Positions 5,733-5,899 of a DNA stretch of 5,899 nucleotides are shown in pieces. Made by a program: the position numbers and the translations under genes. Position 1 is the stretch's first letter. Each line of letters begins with the position of its first letter. The notes beneath the pieces were generated by a model. That model saw only the letters and a program-made list of their open reading frames with translations. It was not told the DNA's origin and searched no databases. The DNA is taken from NCBI GenBank assembly GCA_028822675.1, contig JAPKDE010000165.1, positions 1 through 5,899 of the forward strand. Reading direction: 5' to 3'. This DNA is from Dehalococcoidia bacterium. Lineage in GTDB: Bacteria; Chloroflexota; Dehalococcoidia; UBA3495.

Positions 5733-5737
5733 CCCTC
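5733..5737 (-). promoter_or_regulatory. Shine-Dalgarno of the DUF58 gene
   Basis: GAGGG on the minus strand lies six bases before ATG 5724-5726. It confirms that DUF58 translation starts here and that the gene upstream of the TGA is meant to be expressed. Confidence 0.6.
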
Positions 5738-5770
5738 GGCCAGATTCTGATCCGGTAATCTGGGCCGGTG

Positions 5771-5899
5771 TTAGATCGGGACCTCCACCTTGGCTAGTAC
5801 GTCGGTTATCACGTCTTCGGCAGACCTCCCGCGGAGTCGGGCTTGGGACTTAACGATAACCCGGTGAGGCAATGTGTAAGGGGCCAACAGTTTGATGTC
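5771..5899 (-). CDS. MoxR-family AAA+ ATPase, C-terminal end (5' part outside window)
   Basis: From the right edge the minus strand reads 42 codons to TAA 5771-5773. The peptide begins DIKLLAPYTLPHRVIV, continues with basic residues and GRSAEDVITDVLAKV, and ends VEVPI. This matches the C-terminal lid helices of MoxR ATPases, where D-[IV]-xxLAxxVLxHRI is followed by a short acidic helix and a VPVP-like end. The Walker motifs lie outside the window, so activity cannot be judged. MoxR ATPases act as chaperone-like partners of vWA proteins, and the DUF58 gene directly downstream fits. The stretch was too short to be obvious as a gene on its own; family pattern and operon position carry the call. 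Confidence 0.85.
   Translation of the reverse strand, partial: DIKLLAPYTLPHRVIVKSQARLRGRSAEDVITDVLAKVEVPI

Overview
The window looks like a chromosomal stretch from an environmental bacterium of moderate GC content, most likely a Chloroflexota (Dehalococcoidia/SAR202-like) lineage. That placement is inferred from gene content: the end of a luciferase-like flavin/F420-dependent oxidoreductase, an OFA/MCT-type MFS carrier, a collagen-like lipoprotein with a trypsin-like protease domain, and a MoxR-DUF58-DUF4129 cassette. No marker gene is present to confirm it.

Layout. (1) 1-233, plus: 3' end of an LLM-class oxidoreductase. (2) 304-770, minus: a compact toxin-antitoxin pair, a 58-residue antitoxin followed by a ParE/RelE-family toxin whose only plausible start codon is ATA. 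(3) 856-2136, minus: a complete 12-helix MFS transporter. (4) 2231-3085, plus: a lipoprotein with 16 uninterrupted Gly-X-Y triplets and then a serine protease domain with an intact His-Asp-Ser triad. (5) 3127-5899, minus: an operon read MoxR ATPase (only its last 42 codons), then DUF58, then a membrane protein with a C-terminal DUF4129 domain. It converges on the protease gene at about 3086-3126.

Three reading-frame anomalies sit in an otherwise well-preserved window. The toxin start is ATA where ATG is expected, and the same base creates the antitoxin stop. The DUF58 gene carries one in-frame TGA between two halves that otherwise read as one continuous protein. The DUF4129 gene has a well-placed start and a convincing N-terminus in one frame, with the rest of the protein in the +1 frame, joining at a TTT-C sequence. 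Each could be a sequencing or assembly error, early gene decay, or real recoding. A general TGA reassignment is unlikely, because the intact genes encode at least 27 tryptophans, all as TGG.

How the genes may work together. MoxR AAA+ ATPases with DUF58 (degenerate vWA) and DUF4129 proteins are known to be clustered, commonly with a transglutaminase-like membrane protein. Here the slot after DUF4129 holds a convergent surface protease instead of a transglutaminase. A functional link between the protease and the MoxR operon is only a guess from position. No tRNA, rRNA, CRISPR array, insertion sequence or attachment site was seen, and no gene-free stretch exceeds 100 bases once the toxin-antitoxin pair is recognised.
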